NCBI GenBank assembly: GCA_017354515.1 | Contig: JAFMQT010000326.1 | Coordinates: 1 to 5,630 of the forward strand | Source of the DNA: Nocardia sp. | GTDB lineage: Bacteria; Actinomycetota; Actinomycetes; Mycobacteriales; Mycobacteriaceae | Reading direction: 5' to 3' | DNA: 5,630 nt | Shown: one piece after another, positions 5,286 through 5,630 of the stretch | How the letters are laid out: each line of letters opens with the position of its first letter | Position numbering within the stretch: the first letter of the stretch is position 1 | The notes under the pieces: model-generated | Told to the model about the DNA's origin: nothing | The model's database searches: none | The model's input: the letters and a program-made list of their open reading frames with translations, nothing else | Program-made: the position numbers and the translations under genes

Positions 5286-5630
5286 TCACTGCCCGGGACC
5301 GCTGGGCCATTTGATCATGCACCCGAGGTCGATCGGAATGCTGGTGCCGGTCATATGTTTCGACGCGTCCGAGGCCAGGAACAGCACGAGTTCGGCGACA
5401 TCTTCCGGTTCCAGCCACGGGGCCGGCAGCGCGTGGTAGGCCTGCGAGGCCGGGCGGAAATCCTCCTTGCCGACCTCCCCGGACAGATCCGGCCGGAACA
5501 CCTGATAGATGCCCTGCGCATTCATCAGGTGAGTGTTGCAGTTCGTCGGATGCACAATATTGACCCGAATCCCGGTGGGGGCCAGGTGTTGTGCCATCTC
5601 CTGGGCGTAGCCGACCAGAGTCTTCTTGGA
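5286..5630 (-). CDS. Short-chain dehydrogenase/reductase, mycofactocin-associated type (C-terminal 114 aa, partial)
   Basis: The frame is open from the right edge to the TGA at 5286-5288. The first visible residues, SKKTLVGYAQEMAQHLAP, place the catalytic lysine of the SDR YxxxK motif at residue 2, so the tyrosine and the Rossmann nucleotide-binding half lie just outside the window. GIRVNIVHPTNCNTHLMN (20-37), the insertion around YQVFRPDL (42-49), PWLEPEDVAELVLFLASDASKHMTG (71-95) and SIPIDLG (97-103) follow. This pattern, especially HPTxxxT plus the xxFRPDL insertion, resembles the carveol-dehydrogenase-like SDRs of actinobacteria that use mycofactocin to re-oxidise a tightly held NAD(H). 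The likely role is oxidation of a secondary alcohol or reduction of a ketone in terpenoid, steroid or other lipid breakdown. The substrate cannot be named. It is upstream of and co-oriented with the enoyl-CoA hydratase gene. Confidence 0.85.
   Translation of the reverse strand, partial: SKKTLVGYAQEMAQHLAPTGIRVNIVHPTNCNTHLMNAQGIYQVFRPDLSGEVGKEDFRPASQAYHALPAPWLEPEDVAELVLFLASDASKHMTGTSIPIDLGCMIKWPSGPGQ

Overview
The window comes from a high-GC actinobacterium. It is most probably a mycolic-acid-containing member of the Mycobacteriales, and a Nocardia-like genome fits best. The signs are strong GC bias at third codon positions, a mycobacterial-style secreted cutinase, an actinobacterial apolipoprotein N-acyltransferase, an NRPS condensation domain of the nocardial/mycobacterial type, and a short-chain dehydrogenase of the mycofactocin-associated type. 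No species can be named from the sequence alone.

Layout, left to right. (1) Bases 1-419, minus strand: the first 139 codons of a non-ribosomal peptide synthetase that opens with a condensation domain and runs off the left edge. (2) 420-782: a 363-base gap holding the NRPS ribosome binding site and a terminator-like hairpin behind lnt. (3) 783-2375, minus: a complete apolipoprotein N-acyltransferase (lnt) with an intact Glu-Lys-Cys triad. (4) 2376-2514: a divergent control region. (5) 2515-3237, plus: a secreted cutinase-family (CE5) serine esterase with complete catalytic triad and both disulfides. (6) 3238-3405: a hairpin, then a perfect 20-bp palindrome ending one base before the next start codon. 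(7) 3406-4014, plus: an integral-membrane methyltransferase of the isoprenylcysteine carboxyl methyltransferase/phospholipid methyltransferase type. (8) 4114-4431, plus: the C-terminal ~100 residues of a citrate synthase with no N-terminal body, apparently a gene remnant. (9) 4446-5207, minus: an enoyl-CoA hydratase/isomerase family protein. (10) 5286-5630, minus: the C-terminal 114 residues of a short-chain dehydrogenase/reductase entering from the right edge and probably co-transcribed with the enoyl-CoA hydratase.

How the genes relate. The window is a patchwork of separate transcription units, not one pathway. Lnt (lipoprotein acylation) and the cutinase (secreted lipid or ester hydrolase) are both cell-envelope or export functions and are transcribed divergently from a short region. 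The dehydrogenase plus enoyl-CoA hydratase pair looks like part of a catabolic operon acting on an alcohol/ketone and a CoA ester. The NRPS start marks the edge of a probable secondary-metabolite locus.

The most notable signals are regulatory. The three genes without a Shine-Dalgarno sequence (lnt, cutinase, membrane methyltransferase) each have a TANNNT hexamer ending exactly six bases before the start codon, the geometry expected for leaderless transcripts. In the methyltransferase promoter this hexamer lies inside the 20-bp palindrome, so an unknown repressor bound there would cover it. I found no CRISPR array, tRNA, rRNA, insertion sequence, phage gene or recognisable novel defence system.
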